Shown: piece after piece, positions 20,145-29,360 of the stretch
How the letters are laid out: each line of letters begins with the position of its first letter
Numbering within the stretch: position 1 is the stretch's first letter
Source of the DNA: Sipunculus nudus
Lineage: Eukaryota; Annelida; Sipuncula; Golfingiida; Sipunculidae
Length of the DNA: 64,000 nt
Reading direction: 5' to 3'
Assembly (NCBI GenBank): GCA_026874595.1
Contig: CM049309.1
Span: forward strand, 16,508,576 to 16,572,575
Made by a program: the position numbers and the translations under genes
The notes under the pieces: model-generated
Told to the model about the DNA's origin: nothing
What the model saw: the letters and a program-made list of their open reading frames with translations, nothing else
Database searches by the model: none

Positions 20145-22805
20145 TATTATTTTTAGAAATTTTCCATACTTTTATATAAAATATATGATAATAACGATTT
20201 TAAAATCATAGTATCATTTTTCTTACATAATTTAAAATATATATACTGGGTATAATAGTATATTGAATAAATGTAGCATAAATGTATATATTTTAATTTA
20301 AATTGATATATTTTTAATATTTTAAATTATGATGTGTTTTTATTTATATAATGTAATTAATTGTATATGATTACTTACCCATCGAATTTCTCGGTTTTTT
20401 TGTTTTGTTTTTGTCTTTTACTAATTTAATTTCAATTGGCTTTAAATTTCATATTTCATTTTTTTTATAATAATGTTACTTTATTATTATTTGTTAATGT
20501 TCCTAAAAAATATAGGAACAATAATAATAATAATAATTTATTTATTTTTATTATTATTATTATTATTATTGTTATTATTATAGTTATTATAATTATTATT
20601 ATCGAATATAGCCGAGGCTTAGGCTATATGCATGAAGGCTAACGGGCTTGCCCCGGATTCCAAAGACTGCGCTTTTTTTTTACCAAATATGTATTTTTAC
20701 CAATCCTACATAACAGACTTTGAATCTCTGTAATCAATAATAACACAAAACATAATATTACATTCATAAAGCCCGATAAAAGTATATGTTCAGGCCTACA
20801 TACTTTAACCGATGGTTTGTTTACAAAGCAACCGCAATGCGGGCGTAGCCTCAGTGAAACCGGGAACAAGCTAAACCAAGCATTAACAGGGGAAAGTATT
20901 GATTAATTGAATCCAAAGTTACAATTTAACCGTTCGCTTTATGTTACAGCAAGCTCAAACGTTTGGAATCGCTGTGTTCTGTGAAAAGCTGACCCCACAA
21001 CACGTGAAGCGAGGTCCACATGGCGTATGTTGTCATGAGGGTTGCTCCGGAAGTACTTTGGAACAGGCCTTTTCTACCTCCTTTCAATAGAGATAAAACA
21101 AGACTTACGCTCCCTATTAAGCGAGTATACTCTGAATTCCGACATCCGACCTGCGACATCCATGATTTACATAAGGCGAGTATACTCTAAATTCCGACAT
21201 CCGACTTGCGACATCCATGATTGATATACGATACGGGTATTTTCTACTATATGGCGCTGTGATAGCCCCATTGCGAATTAATATCAAATTATTCAAAATT
21301 TAATCTGAAAATTTAAAAAAAGAAAGATCCCGAAACATACACTGGGCATTGTCCCAATCAGTTCAAAACCATAAACGGACATTTCCAGGACGTGGCCACG
21401 GAGGAGTTCCGCTACAAACATCGATTGCAACCACCGTCAGTTATTAAATGGATAAGTCAGCATTAATATATAGAAGCTGTTGCCTGAATCAAACAAATCT
21501 ATAGTGATATAAATTTATATTAATATTTCAGTGGGGCTAATTTTATTGTTCAAGTAAGGAAAGGGTGCAGATATATCTCAGGTTCAATAGGAAACACGCA
21601 CTATAAATGTGAAAACCAAACACTCACTTTCATTCTTGTGTATTGAGTTATCATTATTGTAAACAAAACTATATCTTAATAATTAAATCAGTCCAAAAGT
21701 GGTTTACATTAGACCACATAATATTATTATAATATATAGACCCCATAAAGTATATATGGTACAGTCATCTTATTGATGGTATACGCATTTTAAACCTTTT
21801 TTTTAACTTTCCACTCATTTTTACATGATTTTGTAATGTTTGAAATTTTAAAAAATAAAAAGTGACGTTTAAAATAGTGTACCTTTTAAAATAATTTTTT
21901 TATTGATAAAAAATTGTGAAAATTAATGAAAAGTTAAAAAGATATGTATATCATAAACATATATATATATAGTACACGTAATTTGGTCTAATATAAATTT
22001 AAATTTGGACTGATTTTGATATAGGGTTTTTTTTAACAATATTGATGAATTATCATTATAACTGCTGTTCTATTAGCCTTCTAGCCAATCACCTGTTAAA
22101 TAGTTGATGTTCATCGATTTATTTGTATTTGCGTAACTATTATAAAAACGGTTTCGTTAATCGGTATGTGCCAGAGGAAAAGTAAATGAAATTGTGTTTG
22201 AGAAGCCTGCTGTGAAATAGTTACAACAACCAGGTATAGACATTGGTGAAGACTAATAATTCTGATGAATCTTATCCTGTAAGCGTCCAACTCAATTTTC
22301 CACCAAAAAAATTCATAAGAAAATGAAATTTCGAGCGTGGAACTTAGAGAAGAACAAATACTACAGTTGAATTTAAATATTTCATATTTATGAATAAAAA
22401 CTCATATTCTCATGGAACAGCGACGTATGTTAATAAAGTGAGTAGGGAATCTAAGCTGTTCTCAAAGGTAAGGCATGTAGTCTTTGTTACAAGAATAATG
22501 AAGTCGTACGCATGGGTGCATGCATCAAGCAGAACTTAGCCTCCACTATTGTGTGTGGGAGAGCGAAACATTATTACCTGCACACAAGATTCTGCTTTGT
22601 AAAGTACATAAAAACATGGTTGTTTCTATATATGTCTTGTAATATCGCCCGGGACAAGACCTGCTTTGTTTAGCTTATAGATCGATCCAATACACAAAGG
22701 AAATTAAATCACCGCCGGCGTATCGATTGATAATCAACTTACCTGACCGTTATAGTCCGCCCGCAGCGACTCATCCAAGTCCAAAAACTCAGGTCGTCCA
22801 TTCAT
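5313..22805 (-). CDS. SNCAIP: Synphilin-1 orthologue, complete 10-exon gene
   Basis: Ten coding exons joined in order from 22805 to 5313 give 2472 bases, a continuous frame of 823 codons plus TGA; human synphilin-1 is 919 aa. Diagnostic features: an N-terminal PEFLDLDE (residues 5-12) matching the conserved PEYLDLDE start of vertebrate synphilin; a Ser/Arg/Asn-rich linker (about 102-370); ankyrin repeats at about 385-560 containing GNTLLHAAVMSGD, NTPAHFAAMLGS and a TLVEEG..VT module collinear with the human protein; a coiled coil (about 560-600, heptads in LEDEIHRLRNENSELNERM) with further helical stretches near 605-655; and an acidic tail. Synphilin-1 is a cytoplasmic adaptor that in mammals binds alpha-synuclein, parkin and SIAH ligases. 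Its partner in an invertebrate is unknown, since alpha-synuclein is vertebrate-specific. The first in-frame ATG after an upstream TAG is at 22805. All introns use GT-AG. The only weak join is the start of exon 9. Confidence 0.88.
6075..6132. repeat. (AT)n microsatellite
   Basis: About 29 uninterrupted AT units in intron 9 of the synphilin gene. Confidence 0.95.
6372..6508 (-). CDS. SNCAIP: SNCAIP exon 9 (acceptor uncertain)
   Basis: Encodes LPGVYCNGVDASDTLREAVV then LLRAVHQENTALRQKF..., a likely helix, ending phase 2 at the donor GA|GTAAGT (6371-6366). The acceptor GGTTTTCAG (ending 6509) keeps frame with exon 8. A better-looking acceptor (pyrimidine-rich, CTCTCAG ending at 6549) would put the join out of phase: read through from exon 8, the frame meets a TAA within about 20 codons. 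Either 6509 is used, or a missed microexon of length 3n+2 lies in intron 8, or the 6549 site makes a poison isoform. The downstream frame is secure because it joins exon 10 correctly. Confidence 0.7.
7712..7754 (-). CDS. SNCAIP: SNCAIP exon 8, coiled-coil microexon
   Basis: 43 bases: one base completes the Arg codon of exon 7, then LRNENSELNERMKK. Together with exon 7 this gives a continuous leucine heptad run. Acceptor TTTAAATAAG ends at 7755; donor AAG|GTAAGT at 7711-7706. The exon is too short to be found by frame alone, but both phases and the heptad register fit. Confidence 0.8.
7962..8019. repeat. (AT)n microsatellite
   Basis: About 29 AT units in intron 7; a second AT run (8183-8235) lies 160 bases away. 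Open frames coding Tyr-Ile repeats here are artefacts. Confidence 0.95.
8183..8235. repeat. (AT)n microsatellite
   Basis: Uninterrupted TA/AT dinucleotides between 8183 and 8235, close to exon 7. Confidence 0.95.
8351..8520 (-). CDS. SNCAIP: SNCAIP exon 7, last ankyrin repeat and coiled-coil start
   Basis: 170 bases (residues 522-578). TLVEEGCDVTSCNADGLTP matches the vertebrate TLVEYGANVTMQN repeat closely. It is followed by the helix GKSLERRVMSLEDEIHR that opens the coiled coil. Acceptor ATTATGCAG ends at 8521; donor CG|GTGAGT at 8350-8345, ending in phase 2. The tip of intron 7 is crowded with AT microsatellite. Confidence 0.92.
9190..9650 (+). mobile_element. SINE copy (family B), in intron 6
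   Basis: Shares with 51597-51890 and 61333-61660 the order: a head with 'CGCTAGGACTC', 'CAGGAGTGAATGC', 'TGCTCCC/TGTTCCC', 'GACCAGGAAGGCAAAGTGTA' and 'GTCGGTGACGTCAG'. The head of the better-preserved copies resembles a tRNA (GGCGTAATCGTTAAGGCGCTAGACTCGTGACC split across the region), consistent with a tRNA-derived SINE. This is the most diverged of the three copies and has an insert of roughly 180 bases between the middle and end blocks. Confidence 0.6.
10035..10256 (-). CDS. SNCAIP: SNCAIP exon 6, second ankyrin block
   Basis: 74 codons (residues 448-521), from AGYVDLLGWFLSHTSL through ETNNTPAHFAAMLGSMSCLQ. The block covers the vertebrate NGQLECVRWMV...HVASQHGYLGCIQ region with only a few gaps, so no exon is missing between exons 5 and 6 although intron 5 is 2.8 kb. 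Acceptor TTTTACAG ends at 10257; donor CAG|GTGAGT at 10034-10029. Phase 0 at both ends. Confidence 0.92.
10330..10425. repeat. Short interspersed repeat with TCGCGA-type motifs
   Basis: Contains 'TTTCAAATTCCCGATATTCAC' and 'GCTCGCGGAAATTAAAACC' in intron 5. A related but worn sequence (CTTTCAAATTCGCGATATCC, then TTGCGAAATTAATACC) lies at about 4700-4755. The two agree over short stretches only. Confidence 0.4.
12458..12805 (+). mobile_element. tRNA-derived SINE (family A), in intron 5
   Basis: Begins 'CGGCTTCTGTTGCTCAGAGTAG' (split A-box region, TAGAGCACAG) with a B box GAGTTCGAATCTC at about 12507-12519, then a tRNA-unrelated body with 'CTGTGCAGGCTTAA', 'CTTTCGGGGGTTC' and 'CAATGGGGA'. The same blocks occur in the same order at 28728-29045, defining a family of about 320-350 bases. 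Like that copy, it ends in an AT-rich tail. Confidence 0.75.
13088..13276 (-). CDS. SNCAIP: SNCAIP exon 5, first ankyrin block
   Basis: 63 codons (residues 385-447), from ERDLVNAALSEV through DDYGNTLLHAAVMSGDIHCV to TRGHTAAQLATK. This is a textbook ankyrin pattern (GNTxLHxAxxxGxxxCV) and aligns residue for residue with the ENGNNLLHIAASQGH segment of vertebrate synphilin. Acceptor TTTCAG ends at 13277; donor AAG|GTTTGT at 13087. Phase 0 at both ends. The plus strand here also contains CCACCAGGGGGCGT (13228-13241), one mismatch from the CTCF core, probably by chance of coding. Confidence 0.92.
13894..14742 (-). CDS. SNCAIP: SNCAIP exon 4, low-complexity linker
   Basis: 849 bases (283 codons, residues 102-384), the largest exon. 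It is rich in Ser, Arg, Asn, Asp and Lys and probably disordered. Near its end ESSLLRAAFSGDSLTL leads into the first ankyrin unit. Acceptor TTTAACAG ends at 14743; donor CTG|GTATGT at 13893-13888. The open frame runs on past the donor to 13684, but that tail (CPWLNLYVF...) is intronic, because splicing at 13893 joins directly to ERDLVNAAL in exon 5. Confidence 0.88.
15111..15268 (-). CDS. SNCAIP: SNCAIP exon 3
   Basis: 158 bases, residues 49-101. Acceptor TTTTACAG ends at 15269; donor GAG|GTACTT starts at 15110. The peptide runs DLLLRETPRHDLSGG..., then ADILPISDVAAYFMREDTD, which occupies the place of the acidic DxDEILDVPYI segment of vertebrate synphilin. Entry phase completes the split Gly/Asp codon of exon 2, and the exon ends on a full codon. 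Confidence 0.8.
16344..16425 (-). CDS. SNCAIP: SNCAIP exon 2
   Basis: 82 bases, residues 22-49, beginning DYISQFQRSRKRAPVR and ending in a split codon (phase 1). Acceptor CACCCAG at 16426-16432 and donor G|GTGAGT at 16343-16338. The basic stretch RSRKR has no known assignment. The frame continues from exon 1 and into exon 3 without adjustment. Confidence 0.82.
16630..16695. repeat. (AT)n microsatellite
   Basis: About 33 AT units, 200 bases upstream (in gene sense) of exon 2 in intron 1. Confidence 0.95.
18331..18443. repeat. Two units of a 55-bp repeat plus GGGAGCGTAAGTCT end
   Basis: 'ATTCCGACATC(A/C)GACTT' starts at 18331 and again at 18386, a spacing of 55. The second unit is followed by ACATAGGGAGCGTAAGTCTC. 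The same 55-bp unit occurs twice at 21121-21225, there preceded by the reverse complement of that end motif. Confidence 0.7.
18838..19470. repeat. Extremely AT-rich satellite-like tract
   Basis: About 630 bases of near-pure A/T with short TATA, AATAT and AAAATATAT permutations and two CA patches (18850-18860 and 19429-19440). No regular long period is seen. It lies in intron 1. Confidence 0.8.
19480..20075. repeat. Degenerate TAATAG-type repeat
   Basis: TAATAGTAATAG and variants recur in clusters at 19484-19570, 19920-19975 and 19985-20070, separated by unique sequence (about 19620-19900). It seems a decayed hexanucleotide-like array split by an insertion. Confidence 0.6.
20084..20139. repeat. 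(AT)n microsatellite
   Basis: About 28 AT units directly following the TAATAG-type tract. Confidence 0.95.
20518..20602. repeat. (AAT)n/(ATT)n inverted trinucleotide tract
   Basis: AATAATAAT from about 20520 switches through TTTATTTATTT to ATTATTATT, so the two halves are reverse complements and can fold on themselves. Confidence 0.85.
21121..21225. repeat. Two units of the 55-bp repeat
   Basis: GCGAGTATACTCTGAATTCC begins at 21121 and, with one change, at 21176 (period 55). Each unit contains the palindromes GAGTATACTC and (in the first) GAATTC. AGACTTACGCTCCCTA at about 21101-21117 is the reverse complement of the end motif at 18424-18439. Confidence 0.75.
22743..22805 (-). CDS. SNCAIP: SNCAIP exon 1 (start codon, LDLDE motif)
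   Basis: Encodes 21 residues, MNGRPEFLDLDESLRADYNGQ split here as MNGRPEFLDLDE then SLRADYNGQ. The ATG has G at -3 and is the first in-frame Met after an in-frame TAG about 70 bases upstream. The exon ends on a complete codon at a strong donor, CAG|GTAAGT (22742-22737). Intron 1 is 6.3 kb. The 5' UTR lies to the right of 22805; no TATA box was evident there. Confidence 0.85.
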
Positions 22806-25230
22806 GACAACACTATAATATCCGACTCCTGATGAGGCAAAGGGCCTATTTTCCGGCCCATTGAGCAGCGACTATTAATACTCCAGCTGGTCTGCTCCCT
22901 TGTTAAGATCACACAGAGACCAAAGAAATCAATAGCAATGAAATACAACAAGTAAACATGCCTCCGGCCCGCTCGTTAAGGCTCTCGAACATTATGCGCC
23001 TCCTTGAAAGTCTATACTGGCAGTCTTCAAACTACCAGGCCCATTTAGTAGCTCATGTGAGGAATCCCACGTTTGTCGTGTACAGTGAGCTATAACTCTC
23101 AGTTAACAATGATTTTACTCCATGTATATGCGTAACATACGCGAGACAAAGTAACTATATGTCTCCTGTGACACTCCTGTAGGTCTCCTTGCAGTAATGA
23201 ATGCATCGAGTGAAACCTATCTAAGTTTATGGTATGATATCATCAAAACAATCACGAGAACGTCAAGACTTCATGGAATATATAAAGCGTTTGATACCAT
23301 CGAAATTGCATTTGTTTTTCGAGCAGTGATGCCGTTCATAACTCAACTAAGGTTTTGATAGCAGACACTTTTCCTCCTCGAGAGTTATCTACATCAAGTG
23401 TGCGTTAAGAAGTGTTCGTATACACATTCTATCCTTGCTAGGAAAATCGGCCGAAAAATAACCGACTCCATCGTGAATGCCATGCATTCAACGCCGTACA
23501 CATATAGATATCACAGAGCCTTAAATTAAAGGGTCTTCCATATATCCTAATGACCTTATAAATTCCTGACCCCTGTGACCGGCTGATAGCACCCTTCCTG
23601 TAATGACAGGTTTGATGACGCTAATGATATATGCTACCCTACTGTGATTCGCTCCAGTGATCCAGATAAAATCACTGTTCCTTGTCCAGGGTGGCTGCTC
23701 TTGCTATTCTTTGAATCAAGGCGTCCACGTGAGAGCTAATGTGCAACAATAGTTCAGTGTTCTGGCTTCTCTGATATTCGTGCGTCGTTCCAATTGATGG
23801 TAGACCTAGTGTATGCGCACCCATGCAATTGATCAATTCATCTGGCACGCCAGTCAATTAAAAAGATGGCGGTCTCATGTTCCGCACTCAGACATTCCTC
23901 AAAGTCATTAACTAGGAGAAAAAAATTCGTATAACAACAGCTGCATAACTTATGACAGGATTAACTGCGCAACTGGATTGTCTCCTGCAGCTAGCTAAAT
24001 AATTCTTGATCAAACAGTATTCAAGGTTTATGAATTAAGTTCCAAAACATCAACGGTTTAACTGGGACCGTTTGTTTCCTGGTTCAATATACTTATAATA
24101 AAGAATAAAGAAAAGTAAAAGTTCTCTCCCTTTTGTATATTTGATTACTTGTTGGCTTTGTCGGATTCATTATGCGTCTATCAACTAAGCTCATGTTTGT
24201 TATGTGACTCTGACTGATTCCTCCTATTGGTGGATTACTCTCAACACTTACCATTTTCTACTCCGTAATCATTTAATTGTCAAATGTAATATAAAAATTG
24301 CTGCACCAGTTCGATGAATACATATATCCAAACTCCTATGGCTTACTGGCGAGAGATCTTTTTTTATATTCTTAAAAGAGAGAATGGCGTTTGTTCTGCA
24401 CTGTGTGATACTCCAAACGCATTGTGTTATAATCAGTCTGCACGTGACTGATGGGAAATAAATAATGGAGCACCATTACAGAGGTTTCTTATTTCCAAAT
24501 CAGTTTACCCGCGAGTTTCTTTTTCGTCCTTTTTGCTTCCGCCTGTGTAATTACTAATCATGGCTGAGCTCATCAGATAGCAAGGCTTATTTTTCAGAAG
24601 TAAATTGTGTTATTTTTTGGCAAGTTCTCCATTAAGTCAAGGACACATGGTTTCTTCTGTTTCAAAGTTTAACAAATGTTCCTTCGTTTGCGCCAAACCA
24701 GTTGTTCAAGTTGATATCTTAATATGACTGTCCTTGTAGATAAATATCTCTCGCTGTCAGTATCCCAACTTCCATTGTGCCAGATTAGTATGTCCTCTCC
24801 ATGTATGCGGAAATGATCGTCTGTCCTAAAAACTGTCGTCTGCTCTGAAATGCCCCAAGCCTTGTTCCCGCCCACCTCAGAATGACCATGTATGCATCCC
24901 TAATACGCATATATTTACCTTAACACATGTTTTCAGGCCTAAATCCTTGCATGCCAAGTCCGTCCATGTGTAACTAAGAGGAGTAAAATAAACCTCGCTT
25001 GCTGTGGACCAAACTACCGGCCCCGTATAGCCGCTTGTCGTGTTGACAGTGACAGCTAGACCCGACAACGTGAAGCGTTAAGTGACACGTCGTGAAAGCT
25101 GAACGACAAAACGGTCTTAGGGAAAGGTATCGAGCCTCCGGCTCGGTTTCTCACGGTGGGCTTTTGACGCTATATAAGTTCAGGTTACCGCGCGGTTCCA
25201 CCAGCCGTGTAAAATAATCATGAAATAGCT
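22806..25230. other. 5' flank of the synphilin gene; no gene supported
   Basis: The TSS of the synphilin gene should lie just right of 22805. Short minus-strand frames at 23672-23857 and 24669-25068 have no recognisable motifs. A TATATA at about 25171 (minus strand CTTATATAGCG) together with GC-richer sequence at 25080-25200 could be a promoter, but nothing downstream of it is clearly coding. Confidence 0.35.
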
Positions 25231-25366
25231 ACATTAGCCCGCACACAGGTTATCTTGTCTAATGGTTAATACTGCAGGTTGTGACACGCCTTGTATTTCT
25301 GTGTATTTTTTTTTGTATATTTGTATTGTTACTACGATGGCAATATATGCATGCAATGAAAGGTGA

Positions 25367-25372
<6 letters not shown>

Positions 25373-25426
<54 letters not shown>
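25373..25426. repeat. (CT)n microsatellite
   Basis: About 27 uninterrupted CT units. Confidence 0.95.
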
Positions 25427-25428
<2 letters not shown>

Positions 25429-25809
25429 GCATGCATGCAGGCATGTATCAATAAACAAGGGATACCAGCGCGGTTATATTGTCAGATACTGGTGTCCGTC
25501 TTGAGTACTTGTGGACCATATAGATTCGTTTAAATCGAGCATATATGTAAAATGAATGCTGAAAAAAATATGTAAGTTCACCACTGCTCCTGGTATCTTT
25601 GAGACGTTTATAGGGGTTTTAATATATGATGAACTCACATTCACAAAATACACACGGGACATATCCATGAGTGTTTTCTACTTGCCAATTACATACATGC
25701 ATCCAGAGTCATTACTGAGGATAGTTAATGATGAATAACGGGGACCATGTGTATTAAATTTAACAGGTCAATCATAGGTGCCCTCAAATTTGTTAAGACT
25801 TGCTTTAGT

Positions 25810-25840
<31 letters not shown>

Positions 25841-26049
25841 AACAGAACTTAAACATAAACAAGGGACGTATAAGATATTATATGTTTATGCTATTTGAAA
25901 ATAAAAGAAATACATCCATTTTAGCTGAAGGCTTTTATTAAATTAATAAGTGTTAAGTTGAGAATTTAGATATAATTAACTTGGGGGAACATCCAAAATA
26001 TACGACTATAATGATAACACCGCCCCGCAACGTGCACGTATGGCTAAGC

Positions 26050-26395
26050 AACAGTAAGGTTCCTTGGGTATCGCTTGCGTCAATTACCCACACCCCCCTT
26101 TCAAAAATGGATTTTAACTTCTATTTTCAGTAGAAATATAACCGATTTTGAGCTCCAGTTGTTCAGGCATTTCATTCAAGAAAAATAAATAGTAAAATTT
26201 CGATAAAATTTCCCTAAGTATTGCTATGTTTTATCTGGTTAGCAAAACAATTTTGTTGTTATTATGTTACCACCTACCCATGGGATTTTTTTTGTTGAAA
26301 TAAAAAAGAATAAAAAGATAAAAGCAATCGGCCTCCCGCACTGAGTTCTGGAAAGAAGTGCCTGAAAACCCAACCTCTTTTTTCGTCCAAAGCTT
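26050..26395. mobile_element. MITE copy related to the one at 60283-60554
   Basis: Shares 'CGCTTGCGTCAATTACCCAC' near the left end and 'CCCGCACTGAGTTCTG...GTGCCTGAAAACC' near the right end with the better-preserved element at 60.3-60.55 kb, in the same order and at similar spacing. Its termini are worn, and no target-site duplication can be read. Confidence 0.6.
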
Positions 26396-26399
26396 CTAG

Positions 26400-28727
26400 A
26401 GGATACTTTTGGAACGTTATGTTTTAGGTCATGTACTAGCCACAGGGTTAAGCGCCGCAGGGGTTAAAGCTTCGTATACCAATTTACTTAAGCCCTCGTA
26501 GGGTTAACGTTACTAATACATGTAATGATGGTATTTAAGTAGTCAAGGGGCTCACGTGTATGACATTCATATGCAGCAATACGCGCCCCCCGGGGACAAA
26601 ACGGACCGAAAAGCGTAAATGGATCAGGGGCTTTGCGTATCAAACATTGCGTTTGACCAACCAATCCCCGCTGGCGTGCCATTATATGTGCCACTTGTGT
26701 TGATATTTGGAATAACCACATTAAGAAACAGTACCACGCGTCACTTGTCACGAGAGTCTCGCAGGAACAGAAAACTTGTTGTCCAGCAGCTTAGCCCCAT
26801 GTTGTATCTGAATAGATCTCTCCGTGCCCGCGTGTAATTAGAAAATACCTGACATATCTCACGGAGTTTCTGTGCTACAATACTTACACGCGTCACGGAC
26901 TGGCTGACCGTTCTGTTTGTCCCATTGTAGGGTGTTAATCCTGTTGACATTTCCCCCCTGATCTCAAGTCAGTGACGTCACAGTCTAGACCATTGCTCCT
27001 GGCGGCAGTAAAGATAACGACTATTAATGTCAGATGGACGAGTTCCACTCAGACGTCTCTCTGATTGAAGGCTAGGAGTGAAAATGAATGTTGGTTGGAC
27101 GACATGTCAAATGAACAACATCTGCGCTGATTCAAACCTTAAAATTCGTATGTGTTTACTCTTAGAAGGGGTTTGGTTATATGAGTGATATTTATTTTAT
27201 ATAAAGTCATTAACACTTATTGTTAATGTAGATATTATTATTATCTTCACCTACCGATAGATGGAGATATCTGTTTTTGCCATAATATTTCTTGTTATTT
27301 TTTCTTTTCTTATGCTTCCTTTTATTATTATGTGTTACTTTCTTCATCCGATCTCACTGATTCTTACCCAGGACGTGTCATATCATGGCAAAATTATTTT
27401 CACCAAGTACCAATGTCAATGAATTCGGTTTATTTTTTAAGTTCATGGGGCTAAAAAGGGTAATTTTCAGATTTTCAGTTTCAAAGTTTATTAAAGGTAC
27501 AGGATATATCTGACCTAGAAAGATAACACTTTTGAGAGCTGCAGTCATTTACAGTGGCTTAGAAAAGTTTTTTTTTCATTTGAAGGGGGGGGGGGTTATG
27601 ATTGGCGCGATAGCGGCAATATTCCCGCTTGCTCGAAGGGGGGGGGGGGGAGGGGTCTGATGGGGGATGTGCAATGTGATGAATACTTTTAGTGAAATTT
27701 TGATTAAAATGAACATACGAATAACCATTGAATATGACATATTTGTGGAATAATGAATGATTACCGTATACGATTACAAACACATGGAAAAATTGGCCTT
27801 AATAATTATATGGCTGGTAGTGAGATTTTTTTTTCTTTTTTTTTTTACTTTTGTTTACTGAGCTAACTTTCAGATATGTTTAGCAATAACGATGACTGTT
27901 TCCTGTTTCGTGTAGAAGGGACGTTACACGGGCACAATTCATAACATTTAACCTACAAAAAATTTGACACCAGATCCAGACACTTCCTACTAAGATTTCA
28001 TTAAGACCAACATGCCAAGGACCTTTAAATTGTCATTATTAGTTCATTCCATAAAGAAGCCATACTGATTCCGTAAAAATAGCCATACTGATCGGAATGA
28101 AACTTAATTCATTTATAGGAATAACTTCAGCATTTTTACAACACTGATTATGCCAACTTTATGTTTTCCCTACTGTTTTATTAAACAGGTTTTTAACTGA
28201 AATGTAATACAAGAGAAAAGTTCATTCAAACATGTGTTGTTGTCAGGAGATATGATAGCTCCGCAATTTCTTAATTTGCGACATAGTCACTTTAAAAGCC
28301 CATTGACAGTAAACATTCACACTAAAACTAATATTTCTCAGCAATCCTGAACGTTGCTGTGCTTATATACGGATCAGTCATATTGTTGGTTAACAAATAC
28401 ATGTAATATTATACAAGTGGCACCTACTGTTGCCGTTATGTTAAGGCAAACAGTTACTTGCCATAAAATTTTATGTGCGTCACGGATAAATAAAATCTAA
28501 TTTCTCTATAATTCTGTATACTTTTATCTTAAAATTCATACTTAACATTTCTCAGCAATGCTTGCAAAGATGAAGATCAACACATTGATCCTGGGTCACC
28601 TCACATGTACTACAACTTGATGTTTGATTTTTTATTGTTGTTTTCAACGCTTTGAGATACTGAAGGTTATGACAAACACATCAAATAAATAGTTTCAAAT
28701 TATCAAAAATATTCAGGTAATCAGAAC
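26400..28727. other. Intergenic; no feature supported beyond homopolymers
   Basis: Contains G-runs at about 27584-27596 and 27638-27650 and no plausible exon set. Confidence 0.4.
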
Positions 28728-29045
28728 GGCTTCTGTTGCCCGGGGGTAGAGCGCAGGACTCACAGCCGGGAGATCGTGAGTTCGAATCTCAGCCGAGGCG
28801 GTGAGATCTTTCACGGTCGACTTCTACCCAGGGTTAGCGCTCTGCAGGCTTAATGGGGAGACTGTGCCCAAGAGTGCGCCTTTCGGGGGTTCCTCGGTGT
28901 TATGACCAAGCAATGGGGATGACACTCACCCAGGACCCGCAGGAGTGGTACACCGACCCTGGTTGACACCGGGATAATCGGGTATAATCTCTTAGCTGTG
29001 ACGTAGTCAAAAACCGAAATGAACTCTGCAGATGTACAAAGTAAT
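28728..29045 (+). mobile_element. tRNA-derived SINE (family A)
   Basis: A better-preserved partner of the copy at 12458. The head reads CGGCTTCTGTTGCCCGGGGG with A-box-like TAGAGCGCAGG (28746-28756) and B box GAGTTCGAATCTC, then CTCTGCAGGCTTAA, CTTTCGGGGGTTCC, CAATGGGGATG and CCGACCCTGGTT, ending in an AT-rich tail. It is not a functional tRNA gene: no proper acceptor stem closes the head. Confidence 0.8.
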
Positions 29046-29360
29046 AGTAAAGCAAGCATTAAAATAATGAGGCGCTTACCTCCATCCCCCCCACCCCCCC
29101 TAAAAAAATCAGAATATTAATATTTGTCCGTCCATGCCTGATTAACATAAAGTAAGAAGATTTTTTCCTTATATTTGCAAATACATTTTCAGACATATTT
29201 GCAAAATACTCGCTTAATAGGCAAATAGATTTGAAGAATAACGGATGCATGAAGGTACGAGTTACTATGTATCGCCAATTATGCTAGAATGTGAAATGAT
29301 TCAACATATACTTAAATATCAGAGAGGTCATGCAATCTTTATGAGTGTGTTATATTTCAT

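Noticed and set aside
23672-25068. Minus-strand frames of 61-68 codons with a possible TATA box near 25171
   Set aside because: No recognisable domain, no consistent splice chain and no ATG in good context; too short to call.
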